13,571 bases of DNA, taken from positions 1 through 13,571 of the forward strand of contig JBDRQW010000077.1 in NCBI GenBank assembly GCA_043826085.1, in the 5' to 3' direction. The notes beneath the pieces are model-generated. The model did no database searches, was not told the origin of the DNA, and saw nothing but the letters and a program-made list of their open reading frames with translations. The translations under genes were made by a program, and so were the position numbers. The stretch is from CAXBYZ01 sp043826085 (lineage in GTDB: Bacteria; Patescibacteriota; Microgenomatia; UBA1400; CG1-02-47-37). Of the stretch, positions 6,008 through 13,571 are shown in pieces. The first letter of the stretch is position 1; each line of letters begins with the position of its first letter.

Positions 6008-7345
6008 ATGTTAATTTTAATACTGACTGGCTTTATTTTACTAAGACTGCTCCCTAATTTAATTTATCAAGTGCCGACCGGCTATGATGCCGGGATATAT
6101 CTTTATCTTTTTAAAATTTTCCCGCAAATCCCTCAGTGGCAAAAACTGGGGTTTTCGCCCGGACTGTTTTATTTAACCTGGCCTTTGGTAAAATTAGGCA
6201 TTTCTCCAGAATCGATCTTAGTCCCGATGCAAATTCTTTCCGGAATATTTTTATTTGGCTGTCTATATTTTGTGGTAAAAAAACTGATTGATAAGAAAAC
6301 AGCTCTCTTGGCAGTCTTTTTGCTGACAATATCGGCGGTGCAATTTCGGGCTTTTTGGTATTTTTATGTAAAAAATGTTTTTGCTTTAGGCTTAATGATC
6401 TTAAGTTTATATTTCTTAAGCCAAAAAAAATTAATCAAATGTTTAAGTTTTGTCTTGTTAACCGCTATATTTCATTTAGCCACATTTTTAATGCTGGTTT
6501 TGACTATTGTAATTAGCGGAGTTTTTACTAAAGACAAAGGTTTTTATTTAAAAATCCTGGTTGGCGGGCTATTATTGGGAGGTTTGGCATATTTAACTAA
6601 CTGGCAGTTGGCGATTAAACCGTTTTTACAACCGATGCTAACCATGAATAAAAATAATAGCGGCTCGTTTTATAGTCTAGGAGTGTCGTTTTTACTAACG
6701 GTTTTATATCTGCCATTGTCAATTTACGGCTTAAGTTTTGTTGGAAAAAACAAGTCAAACTTAAAACCATTTTTTACGGGAACGATTGTTATTCTGGCCT
6801 GGGTAACATTGAGGCTTTTCTTTTACAACCGGTTTTTTATCACCTTAGACATTTTATTAATTTTTTGGGCGGCGATTGGATTAAATAAACTCATGGAAAA
6901 ATATAAACAGTATAAAGATTGGTGGCAGTTTTATCTTGGTATTTTGGCAGTATTTATCATCGGTTTTGTGTGTAAAACCGGCCAGCCATTGATCGCCAAG
7001 CAGGTATTAAACGAAATAAAACATCTAGAGGTTGAACCTAATGCAACCATCTTATCTACCGGTAAAGGCGATGCCGCCTGGCTAATGGGTTATACTAACC
7101 AGCCGGTGATAGCCTGGAAATACGGAGGGGAGGATCAGTACTGGACCCATGAACAATGGCAGTTAGCTTTAAGTCAAACAGAAATCAACGAGAAGAATGA
7201 ATTGTTTAAACTTTTACCCCAGCCGATGTATTTGTTTATCAATGATATTAATCTAGCCCGCTGGCTCGAGTTGCAACAACCGCCTTGTTTTGAACCCAAA
7301 AGCCTGCATTTTTATAAGTTTGTTTGTCAAGAATCGACCGATTAA
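6008..7345 (+). CDS. GT-C fold membrane glycosyltransferase (putative)
   Basis: 445 aa, strongly hydrophobic, with about ten membrane segments alternating with short loops. The first loop after the N-terminal helix reads VPTGYDAGIYLYLF; Asp27 occupies the place of the catalytic acidic residue of GT-C enzymes (PMT, ArnT and related families), which use polyprenyl-phosphate-linked sugars on the outer membrane face. The soluble C-terminal part (about 335-445) contains STGKGDAAWLMGYTNQPVI. Acceptor and sugar are unknown. A polyprenyl-phosphate-sugar synthase-like gene follows 27 bases downstream and would supply a donor. The start is 9 bases after the Fic stop; GATAAT at 5999-6004 lies just ahead, though too close (3 bases) to be a clear leaderless promoter. 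Family assignment rests on topology and the loop motif only. Confidence 0.6.
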   Translation: MLILILTGFILLRLLPNLIYQVPTGYDAGIYLYLFKIFPQIPQWQKLGFSPGLFYLTWPLVKLGISPESILVPMQILSGIFLFGCLYFVVKKLIDKKTALLAVFLLTISAVQFRAFWYFYVKNVFALGLMILSLYFLSQKKLIKCLSFVLLTAIFHLATFLMLVLTIVISGVFTKDKGFYLKILVGGLLLGGLAYLTNWQLAIKPFLQPMLTMNKNNSGSFYSLGVSFLLTVLYLPLSIYGLSFVGKNKSNLKPFFTGTIVILAWVTLRLFFYNRFFITLDILLIFWAAIGLNKLMEKYKQYKDWWQFYLGILAVFIIGFVCKTGQPLIAKQVLNEIKHLEVEPNATILSTGKGDAAWLMGYTNQPVIAWKYGGEDQYWTHEQWQLALSQTEINEKNELFKLLPQPMYLFINDINLARWLELQQPPCFEPKSLHFYKFVCQESTD

Positions 7346-7354
7346 TAACTTCAA

Positions 7355-7363
7355 TGCTATGAT
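7355..7363 (+). promoter_or_regulatory. Extended -10 element of the GT2 gene
   Basis: TGCTATGAT fits an extended -10 (TGnTATAAT with one mismatch) and ends 9 bases before the ATG at 7373. No -35 is seen. It overlaps a 5-bp inverted repeat, ATGAT and ATCAT (7359-7372), that abuts the start codon. Confidence 0.4.
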
Positions 7364-7372
7364 ATAAATCAT

Positions 7373-8101
7373 ATGTTTAACAACAGTCTGGTTTCTATTA
7401 TCTTACCTACCTATAACGAAGCCGGTAATATTGACAAGTTAATAAAAACCTTAATCGATCAACTTAAATTCATGGGTTTAAGCCTTAAAATAATTGTTGT
7501 TGACGATAATAGTCCTGACGGCACCGCTGATAAAGTTAGCCAACTTATTGACCAAAAACTTCCAGTCAAATTATTCATCAGAAAAAATCAACGTGGGCTA
7601 GCCACTGCAATTCTTCATGGAATCACTCACTCAACTGGGAAAATAATTGTGATTATGGATACTGACTTTAACCATCAGCCAAAAGACGTGCCTCGTTTAC
7701 TCAAACCCATTATAAATAATGAGGCGGACTTGGTTATTGGTTCTCGCTATATTAAAGGTGGGGGAATGCACCTTACTGAAGCGGGAACTTTTCAATTTCT
7801 AGCTTCAAAGTACGGCAATTTATTAGTCAACAAAGCATTGCTTCAACTTCCGATTAATGAGTCTCTTTCAGGCTTTCTAGCGTTTAAAAGATCCATATTT
7901 AAAGGTCTAGATTTGAAAAAAATATTTACAGGTTATGGTGAGTACTGTATTTCACTTCTTTATAATGTCTATAAAAAAGGATTCCGTATCAATGAAGTCT
8001 CAGTTGTCTACGGCAAGCGTCAATATGGACAAAGCAAAAGTAAGTTGTTGTTGATGACAATTGATTACTTTAAAACTGCCATTAAACTTAAGTTTTTTTA
8101 A
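7373..8101 (+). CDS. GT2 polyprenyl-phosphate mannosyltransferase-like
   Basis: A 242-aa soluble GT-A fold enzyme of the dolichyl/polyprenyl-phosphate mannose synthase group, which moves a sugar from a nucleotide donor to polyprenyl phosphate at the inner membrane face. Visible motifs: LPTYNEAGNI (11-20), VVDDNSPDGT (42-51, nucleotide binding), MDTDFNHQP with the DxD-type pair Asp96 and Asp98, GSRYIKGG, and late YGKRQYGQSK. No C-terminal membrane helices are present, as in single-domain DPM1-like enzymes. It lies between two GT-C genes (27 and 18 bases away), fitting donor supply for them. Mannose versus glucose or another hexose cannot be decided from sequence. Confidence 0.85.
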   Translation: MFNNSLVSIILPTYNEAGNIDKLIKTLIDQLKFMGLSLKIIVVDDNSPDGTADKVSQLIDQKLPVKLFIRKNQRGLATAILHGITHSTGKIIVIMDTDFNHQPKDVPRLLKPIINNEADLVIGSRYIKGGGMHLTEAGTFQFLASKYGNLLVNKALLQLPINESLSGFLAFKRSIFKGLDLKKIFTGYGEYCISLLYNVYKKGFRINEVSVVYGKRQYGQSKSKLLLMTIDYFKTAIKLKFF

Positions 8102-8119
8102 ACTAACATAGAGATTATT

Positions 8120-9478
8120 ATGAAAATCAAAAAACAAGCAAAAAAGGTAATAATTTTACTCAGCGTTGTTCTTGGATTATTTTTATTAATCCACAACGCT
8201 ATCTACTATGAATACATTGGTGGTTACAACTCCATGGCCCACATGAACTACTCAAAAATTGTTAGTCATCAATATAGATTTCCAACCTACCAAGAGTCAT
8301 ATGAAAACTACAATCCTCCTTTATTCCATTTAGTTTCTGGATTAATCGGTCGCTTAACCATGAAGATTACCGGCTTAGATTTTTACACCAGCTTAAATGT
8401 CTACAAAATTGTTGGAGTCTTGCTTGCCATAGGTAGTTTATATTTTTGGTACAAAATTATTAGCACTTTAAAGCCAAAGAAAGATAGCCTTAAAGCAGTA
8501 TTTATTATTCTCGTCTTTTCTCTTCCCGTTTTTCACAAGATGGCTGTCATGTTTAACACAGAATTACCCTTAATGTTTTTATACAGTCTTACTTTTTGGT
8601 TTCTTATTACTAAATACTACAAACATCCGTCACTTAAATCTACAATTATTCTATCCCTACTTACCTCAACCGCTTTATTAATCCGTATGTCATCTCTAAC
8701 TTTAATGGCCAGTATATTTGCCGGTATTTTTGGCTTAGGTTTGTTAAAGAAAATATCTTGGAAAAAAGTATTAAAATATTTATTTATTTTTTTGACAATA
8801 ATTTCTATCACCACTAGTTGGTTTTATATTGGTAGAAGAGATAAAGATATCTATAAAGCCGGTCGAGTTTCTGAACCAGACATTCCTTTTTGGCAACGCC
8901 AGCCAATCGAGTTTTATACCTACATTCCCTTTAAATTTATGATGACTTATCCAATTAGATTATCACAGCCCCTAAATCACCTTATCCCTATCTACTACTC
9001 TGAATTTTGGGGAGACTTTTGGAATTATTACTCTCAAAGGCGCTTTGGAGTTAGTGTTGAGGCAAGAAGAAATGATCACTATGTTACCACCCCTCAAAGA
9101 GTGGCCAGTCTTGCTTTGCAAAATCAAGTTAATCTACCCCTCACTGTTATTATGTTGTTAGGCTTTATTTATCTAAATTTAAGAGTAATCAGGGGATTGT
9201 TCTCTAAGTCAAAATCAGAACTATGGTTAGTAGAGGCAGTCTTCTTATGTGTTAGTTTCCTGACCTGGGGAGGATTTCTTATAATGAATGTCAAGTACCC
9301 AAACTGGAAAAGTGATGCTGTCAAACCCTCTTATATGTTAAATATTATTCCTATTTTTATTTATTCTGGCATTATTTTTCTCTTCAATATAATAAAGAAA
9401 TCTAAATATATTTTCTACCCAGTTTTAACTTGGTTGTCTTTATCAACGGCAATCAATCTTTGGTGGGCTTACTATTAA
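8120..9478 (+). CDS. GT-C/GT39-like membrane glycosyltransferase (putative)
   Basis: 452 aa with an N-terminal membrane helix (about 9-28), a short outer loop, about eight further hydrophobic segments and a large hydrophilic loop (about 240-320, with several Tyr, Trp and Arg). The loop EYIGGYNSMAHMNY followed by YNPPLFH (64-70) is the layout of PMT/ArnT-like enzymes that take sugar from polyprenyl phosphate. Asn37 stands where a catalytic Asp is usual in the GYDxxxH pattern; Glu31 is the nearest acid. It follows the GT2 gene by 18 bases on the same strand, so the two probably form an operon. Its last 26 bases overlap the convergent gene on the other strand. No SD-like sequence is clear. Confidence 0.6.
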   Translation: MKIKKQAKKVIILLSVVLGLFLLIHNAIYYEYIGGYNSMAHMNYSKIVSHQYRFPTYQESYENYNPPLFHLVSGLIGRLTMKITGLDFYTSLNVYKIVGVLLAIGSLYFWYKIISTLKPKKDSLKAVFIILVFSLPVFHKMAVMFNTELPLMFLYSLTFWFLITKYYKHPSLKSTIILSLLTSTALLIRMSSLTLMASIFAGIFGLGLLKKISWKKVLKYLFIFLTIISITTSWFYIGRRDKDIYKAGRVSEPDIPFWQRQPIEFYTYIPFKFMMTYPIRLSQPLNHLIPIYYSEFWGDFWNYYSQRRFGVSVEARRNDHYVTTPQRVASLALQNQVNLPLTVIMLLGFIYLNLRVIRGLFSKSKSELWLVEAVFLCVSFLTWGGFLIMNVKYPNWKSDAVKPSYMLNIIPIFIYSGIIFLFNIIKKSKYIFYPVLTWLSLSTAINLWWAYY

Positions 9479-10175
9479 TACTCTCTTTAATTTGAAGTAA
9501 ACCCCTAAAAGCGGTTAGAAATTCTTTAATAGTAGCATTTGATTTTTCCATGAACTTACTAACAAACACACTTGGAACTTCAATTAGTTCAAATCCTTTT
9601 TGATAAAGTAAGTAAGCTGATTCAGATAAAACCATGTAACCTTGATTAATAAATTGATGGTTTAAAAGTACCTTAATTGCCTTTTTCTGATAGCAACGAT
9701 ATCCATTAGTATTATCACGTAAGGGTAATTTAAGAACCAATCTCACCAGTAAATTAGATACTCGACTGGCTATATGTCTTTTTATAGGCCAATTGACAAT
9801 TTTGCTTTTACTCAAATATCTTGAAGCCAAGATAATATTATTACTTTTAGACATTGAGATTAATTGCTTGAGTTCTTTGGGTTCGTGGGATAGATCAGCA
9901 TCCATTTCAATATAAATATCAGAGTTATAATGTTTAAAAGCATATTTAAATCCGGCCATTACCGCTGATCCTCTACCACCTTTGCCAGTTCTTACTATTA
10001 AATGTAGATTTTTATACCTTTTTAACAAAGGTTTAACCAAGTTAGCTGTTTTATCTGGAGAATTATCATCTACAACTATTACCATTCCTTGAGGTAGAAT
10101 GCTAAAAATAATAGAAATCAATTGCTTGATTGACTTGCTTTCGTTATAGGTGGGGATTACGATAACTGTTTTCAT
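9453..10175 (-). CDS. GT2 dolichyl/polyprenyl-phosphate hexose synthase-like
   Basis: 240 aa, a second enzyme of the DPM1 group. Motifs: IPTYNES (7-13), VVDDNSPDKT (34-43, with Asp36 and Asp37), GGRGSAVMAGF, and MDADLSHEP with Asp92 and Asp94, a more canonical form than in the gene at 7373. ASRYL and NTNGYRCY follow; the latter is typical of polyprenol-monophosphomannose synthases. There are no membrane helices. The expected product is a polyprenyl-phosphate hexose. It is the first gene after its own promoter (-35 and -10 at 10182-10210) and is convergent with the GT-C gene, overlapping it by 26 bases. Its relation to the other GT2 gene is paralogy in family only; the two may use different sugars. 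Confidence 0.85.
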   Translation of the reverse strand: MKTVIVIPTYNESKSIKQLISIIFSILPQGMVIVVDDNSPDKTANLVKPLLKRYKNLHLIVRTGKGGRGSAVMAGFKYAFKHYNSDIYIEMDADLSHEPKELKQLISMSKSNNIILASRYLSKSKIVNWPIKRHIASRVSNLLVRLVLKLPLRDNTNGYRCYQKKAIKVLLNHQFINQGYMVLSESAYLLYQKGFELIEVPSVFVSKFMEKSNATIKEFLTAFRGLLQIKESINSKPTKD

Positions 10176-10181
10176 AAAGGT

Positions 10182-10210
10182 ATTATAGTTTTATCAGGGG
10201 ATATAATCAA
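10182..10210 (-). promoter_or_regulatory. Leaderless promoter of the reverse GT2 gene
   Basis: On the minus strand: -35 TTGATT (10205-10210), a 17-base spacer and a perfect -10 TATAAT (10182-10187), then 6 bases to the ATG whose first base is 10175. The expected transcription start falls on the start codon. Confidence 0.65.
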
Positions 10211-10225
10211 AATCACGAAAAACAG

Positions 10226-11359
10226 CTAACCAACTTTTCCACCCTTTTCTAAAGCTTTAACTACACTAGGTTTTAATCTCCACATATTCTTTCGCTTTTC
10301 TAAAATATTTTTATTAGCAAATTTATCTACAATTGTCCAAAACTGTTTTTTAGTTATTCCAATAAAATTTACAAAATCAGTTAGCATTTTATCATCCAAA
10401 ATATGTTCATTCTTTTTTACTAATGAAACAGCCCTCTTTCTACTTAATTTTCCCGATCTTATCCATTGGCTTAAAATGTCTGTATGGTGTTGATGCCCAA
10501 ATTTAGGAAATTTTAACCAACCATGTACATTATAGCCAACAGTATCTATCTGTTCATAACTCTCAGCTTGGCCTTTTCTAATCCACTCTTTCTCTAAAGT
10601 ATTAAATCCATACTTTTTAGCTATCTTTAGATTTCTTAAACCATCCCAAGGTTCAAAATAACTTAGATAAATTGGCTTAAGCTTAGCTTTCTTAATCATG
10701 TAATTCGAAGGATAGATTAAAGGGTTGAGGTCATTTATCTTAATATCTTTATCTAACCAAACTTTCCATGGGGTTGGTTTCGCTACGTTATTATTAATTT
10801 GGCTTAAAGCACTATCTGTTTCATCTGATTGTTCACCGCCATATTCATAACCAACATTTTCTCCATAAACAATCAGCGGAATTTTAAATTTAATAGCTAT
10901 CTGCATCGGATAACTATAAACAGCTCTATCCCAGTACCAGGTGGGAATCAAACTGTGATTTAAACCTTTTTTAAGCATTTTTTTTGCCAATTTTCTGTTT
11001 AGAGTTAAAGTCAACATGTCACAACCAAACCGTTCTTGAATATTTTGTTGGTTTTCTCTTCCAGTCTTTGTCCATGACCAATTATCAATTGACAATAACA
11101 AAGGATTCATCTTTAAGCGTTCTTTTAAGGTATAAACTTGATAATGACTGTCTTTTCCCGAACTAACCGCTATAATGCAGTCATAATTATTCCCATTAGA
11201 ACCCCTATACTGACTTGCTAATTTTTCAAGCTGCTTCCACCTAGCTTCCCAGTTAATCTTTTTCCGCCTTTCATAATTAATACACGGATAACAAACCTCA
11301 TCTTTAAACTTAATTCCCGGCCTAGTATCCGGCATGACACATTTTTTACAATACTTCAT
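10226..11359 (-). CDS. wbpG: N-acetyl sugar amidotransferase (WbpG/PseA family)
   Basis: 377 aa, near the usual family length. These ATP-pyrophosphatase-type enzymes convert an acetamido group of a sugar to an acetamidino group using ammonia, in O-antigen, pseudaminic or legionaminic acid pathways. Visible: a zinc-type pair of Cys motifs at the N-terminus (CKKC 4-7 and CYPC 23-26); the PP-loop SSGKDS at 66-71, which binds ATP; YGENVGYEYGGEQ; and GYNVHGWLKFPKFGHQHHTD with several conserved His residues. Homologues often work with HisH/HisF-like ammonia-supplying partners, which are not in this window. The exact sugar is unknown, so the gene symbol indicates the family rather than the substrate. 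It is divergent from the GT-B-like gene and separated from it by only 33 bases. Confidence 0.85.
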   Translation of the reverse strand: MKYCKKCVMPDTRPGIKFKDEVCYPCINYERRKKINWEARWKQLEKLASQYRGSNGNNYDCIIAVSSGKDSHYQVYTLKERLKMNPLLLSIDNWSWTKTGRENQQNIQERFGCDMLTLTLNRKLAKKMLKKGLNHSLIPTWYWDRAVYSYPMQIAIKFKIPLIVYGENVGYEYGGEQSDETDSALSQINNNVAKPTPWKVWLDKDIKINDLNPLIYPSNYMIKKAKLKPIYLSYFEPWDGLRNLKIAKKYGFNTLEKEWIRKGQAESYEQIDTVGYNVHGWLKFPKFGHQHHTDILSQWIRSGKLSRKRAVSLVKKNEHILDDKMLTDFVNFIGITKKQFWTIVDKFANKNILEKRKNMWRLKPSVVKALEKGGKVG

Positions 11360-11380
11360 AAGCGTTTTTATTCTCTAATG

Positions 11381-11386
11381 TATAAT
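11381..11386 (+). promoter_or_regulatory. -10 box setting the start at 11393
   Basis: A perfect TATAAT ends exactly 6 bases before ATG 11393. The in-frame upstream ATG at 11378 overlaps this box, so it could not be on the transcript made from it. No good -35 is seen. The divergent gene's promoter must share this 33-base gap. Confidence 0.55.
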
Positions 11387-11392
11387 CAAGAC

Positions 11393-13228
11393 ATGACAAG
11401 ACTCCTCATTATTACAGAAGACATTGTTAAAATCCAGACCTTAACTGGATTTTTAGGAAAATTGTTCTCTTTTATATATCTTAACTGGTTAAGTTTACGC
11501 CTAAAATTTACAGTTTTATTACTAAAACCATTCTATAGAATCACCCTGGTTACCTCTGACTACTTTAAAGTAAGTAAAGTTAAAACTAACTACTACGGTC
11601 AACTACTATCTACAGTCAACTACTCAAAAAACCGTCAACTTTATCTTGATATAGTCGAATTGTTACTAAAAGATGTCAAAAACACTCAAGCTTTTAAAAC
11701 AAAACTAACTATTTACTTAACTTTTCACTACTTTATCTATGCTGAAATCTACGAGCAGCTGATTAAACAAATCAATCCAGATAAAATCCTAACCTTATCA
11801 AATAGTTATCACGAACAGACTGCCAGATTTATTGCCGAACAAAAAAATATTAAAACCATTAAATTTCATTTTTTAACCCTAATTAATCTTAGTCATTGGC
11901 TCAAGCAATTTTTTCTAAACCGTGAATACCAGCAAAAAAACACTAATTTTATTAACCAATCAAAACTTCAGCCGCCTTCAGTCAAAAAACTGCAACAAGC
12001 CACTTTCTTAGGCCTAGATTTTTTTAGACACTTAAAAACCTTAGGATCAATATACCAAGAACTAGAAAAACAAAACCGCAACCCCTGGCTAGTGACTGAC
12101 ATCACAAACCTTAAACAATCTTTATCTAATTTAAAATTATCAAAGGCAAACTACTTATACTTAGCCAGTTTTATAAAAGAACCAATTACCCAAAAAACTT
12201 TTAAAAATTTAAATACCAAAGCCAACTTCATCATTAATAATCTACCACGTCCTCAAAACAAAGATTTAAAATCATTTTTTATTAACTTAAGCCCTGTGAC
12301 CGCAAAACCCATGATCAAACATAGTCTTATTTTATCTGATCTTTATCTTCAAGCAGCCAAACAGTTATTTAAAGTAGCCAAACCCAAAGGATTAGTAGTC
12401 ATCTCAGATATCAGGTTTAATGAACTAACTTTAAGCTTTTTAAGCAAACAACAACAAGTTAAATCCATATTAGTTTCACCCAACACCTTACTTAGTTTTG
12501 ATGAACTCAATCCCTATCAATCCACCGATAAAGTAACCGTGGTGGGTAAGTATATCAAACAGAAACTCATCAATCAGGGGCTTAACCCGGATAAGATACA
12601 CATTGTTGGCGATCCAAGAATAGAAAATTATCGCCAACTTAAACTAGATAAAATCAAAGTTTATAAAACTCTAAAAATCAAACAATCAAAGAAAATTGTT
12701 TTACTCATTTCTTTTAGATCCACCTGGATGATCCCCAAAAGCGAAAAAAGAGCTTTTTTTAAATTAGCTTCAATAGCTATTGCTAACCTTCCCAACACAG
12801 TTTTAGTAGTCAAGCCCCATCCAACCGAAAAACGATATCGGATTAAAGGGGAGTTAAGAGAGTGGGGAATTACCAATGTAGTTGTTTCAGACAACAATCA
12901 ACTAGAATTAGTCGACTTACTCAACGCTAGTTCAGTCATTTTGCAAACTTGGTCCATGACCATCTTTGAAGCCATTATGATGAACAAGCCAGTTATTTCT
13001 ATCAATCCTCACAAAAAAGACTACAACCATTTTTTGCCAGTCTTGGGTTTCGGCGGAGCCAAAGAAGTAAACTCTTTATCAGAATTAAGTAAGTGGTTAA
13101 CAACCTTTTTAAGAAAAAATCACCCTAAGACCAAACTTCAATTAGAAAAAGCCAAAAAAGCCAGTCAACGCTTTATTAAATCTCCAGATGGAAAAGTAGC
13201 TCAAAGAGTAGTTGATCTTCTTTATTAA
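11393..13228 (+). CDS. GT-B-like glycosyl- or polyol-phosphate transferase
   Basis: 611 aa from ATG 11393, chosen over ATG 11378 because the latter overlaps the -10 box. The N-terminal half (about 1-330) is Lys/Asn/Leu-rich and matches no family I can name, with hydrophobic patches near 20-55. The C-terminal half looks like a GT-B donor domain: VVGKYIKQKLINQG, then IVGDPRIENY (about 404-413), LLISFRS, VVVKPHPTE (about 470-478), and an NASSVILQTWSMTIFEAIMMNKPVISINP stretch. The GDPR and KPHP elements recur in capsule synthesis proteins and CDP-glycerol glycerophosphotransferase-like enzymes. In this neighbourhood it probably adds a sugar or polyol phosphate to a surface glycan. Substrate unknown. 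The plus strand here is markedly richer in A and C than G. Confidence 0.6.
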   Translation: MTRLLIITEDIVKIQTLTGFLGKLFSFIYLNWLSLRLKFTVLLLKPFYRITLVTSDYFKVSKVKTNYYGQLLSTVNYSKNRQLYLDIVELLLKDVKNTQAFKTKLTIYLTFHYFIYAEIYEQLIKQINPDKILTLSNSYHEQTARFIAEQKNIKTIKFHFLTLINLSHWLKQFFLNREYQQKNTNFINQSKLQPPSVKKLQQATFLGLDFFRHLKTLGSIYQELEKQNRNPWLVTDITNLKQSLSNLKLSKANYLYLASFIKEPITQKTFKNLNTKANFIINNLPRPQNKDLKSFFINLSPVTAKPMIKHSLILSDLYLQAAKQLFKVAKPKGLVVISDIRFNELTLSFLSKQQQVKSILVSPNTLLSFDELNPYQSTDKVTVVGKYIKQKLINQGLNPDKIHIVGDPRIENYRQLKLDKIKVYKTLKIKQSKKIVLLISFRSTWMIPKSEKRAFFKLASIAIANLPNTVLVVKPHPTEKRYRIKGELREWGITNVVVSDNNQLELVDLLNASSVILQTWSMTIFEAIMMNKPVISINPHKKDYNHFLPVLGFGGAKEVNSLSELSKWLTTFLRKNHPKTKLQLEKAKKASQRFIKSPDGKVAQRVVDLLY

Positions 13229-13246
13229 CTTAAAGTCTTTTTTCAT

Positions 13247-13571
13247 TTAAATAACAGTTAAGCCTCCATCTACTACTATATTTTCGCCAGTTACATAACT
13301 TGATAAATCAGAAGCCAAGTACAATAAGGCCCCAGAAACCTCATTCTTTTTAGCCATTCTTCCCAAAGGCACTTTTTTTGAGTATTTTTTAACAAAATCT
13401 TCTGATTGATTATCATAAATTCCTCCCGGGGTCACACAATTCACTCGAATATTTTTATCGGCATAAAGACTGGCTAAATGTTTAGTCAGGGCAATCACAC
13501 CACCCTTAGAGGCACTGTAAGCCGCCGGCACTCCCATTGGTTTTCCGGCATACTTTGCTTTTGGATAAAGA
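13247..13571 (-). CDS. PtmA-like short-chain dehydrogenase, 5' partial
   Basis: About 108 C-terminal residues on the minus strand. The reading frame continues past the in-frame ATG at 13537 to the window edge, so that ATG is internal. The catalytic YSASK (Tyr and Lys four apart) of SDR enzymes is present, followed by the VNCVTPGGIYDNQ region, PLGRMAKKNEV and the C-terminal YVTGENIVVDGG. PGGI-x-DNQ with PLGRMAK closely resembles PtmA-type SDRs found in flagellin-glycan and legionaminic acid loci. That would fit the sugar amidotransferase nearby. The cofactor-binding half lies outside the window, so the assignment relies on C-terminal motifs. It is convergent with the GT-B-like gene, 18 bases apart. 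Confidence 0.8.
   Translation of the reverse strand, partial: LYPKAKYAGKPMGVPAAYSASKGGVIALTKHLASLYADKNIRVNCVTPGGIYDNQSEDFVKKYSKKVPLGRMAKKNEVSGALLYLASDLSSYVTGENIVVDGGLTVI

Noticed and set aside
8084..8099. Perfect palindrome AAACTTAAGTTT followed by T residues at the end of the GT2 gene
   Set aside because: It has no loop and no GC, lies in coding sequence, and the next gene follows 18 bases on; too weak for a terminator.
11378..11392. Upstream ATG of the GT-B-like gene
   Set aside because: It overlaps the TATAAT at 11381-11386, so it would not be transcribed from that promoter; ATG 11393 is 6 bases downstream of the box.
13229..13246. T-run with a short ACTT/AAGT inverted repeat between convergent genes
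   Set aside because: The stem is only 4 bp and AT-rich; the position suits a terminator but the structure is not convincing.

Overview
The window is an AT-rich bacterial segment using the standard code (TGA is a stop). It is dense, with no rRNA, tRNA, CRISPR array or insertion sequence that I can see. Almost no start codon has a Shine-Dalgarno sequence; several genes instead have a TATAAT-like -10 box ending 6-9 bases before the ATG, suggesting leaderless mRNAs. Small membrane proteins with a lone LytR C-terminal domain, GT-C/GT2 glycosyltransferases and small toxin-antitoxin modules would fit a Candidate Phyla Radiation (Patescibacteria) genome, perhaps Microgenomates-like. That placement is inference; there is no marker gene here.

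Region 1 (1-4376) is a toxin-antitoxin island between two genes with LytR_C domains. It runs: the 3' part of a secreted or anchored LytR_C protein (1-933); a two-gene Fic module with a 58-aa VbhA-like antitoxin (948-1124) overlapping a Fic toxin (1121-1759); a reverse-strand AbiEi/AbiEii type IV module (3177-1818) with a strong operator-bearing promoter; and a polytopic membrane protein ending in another LytR_C domain (3363-4376). The last 27 bases of the first gene recur just after the Fic gene, differing only at two silent third positions, and the final 14 bases recur once more upstream of the abiE promoter. Each module is therefore framed by direct repeats derived from the end of a LytR_C gene. 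This is the most unusual feature of the window and suggests repeated cassette-like insertion, or recombination, at one gene end.

Region 2 (4392-5998) holds a short ORF that looks like an internally deleted AlbA_2/winged-helix regulator, then a 403-aa Fic protein with an intact catalytic motif but a substituted inhibitory motif. Four 7-bp repeats at 11-12 bp spacing lie immediately before its start codon.

Region 3 (6008-13571) is a surface-glycan locus: two GT-C type membrane proteins, two polyprenyl-phosphate-sugar synthase-like GT2 enzymes, an N-acetyl sugar amidotransferase of the WbpG/PseA family, a large GT-B-like protein and the C-terminal half of a PtmA-like short-chain dehydrogenase. 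The likely logic is that GT2 enzymes load a sugar onto a polyprenyl phosphate and GT-C enzymes transfer it on the outer face, while the amidotransferase and SDR modify an amino sugar, possibly of the nonulosonate (legionaminic/pseudaminic) type.
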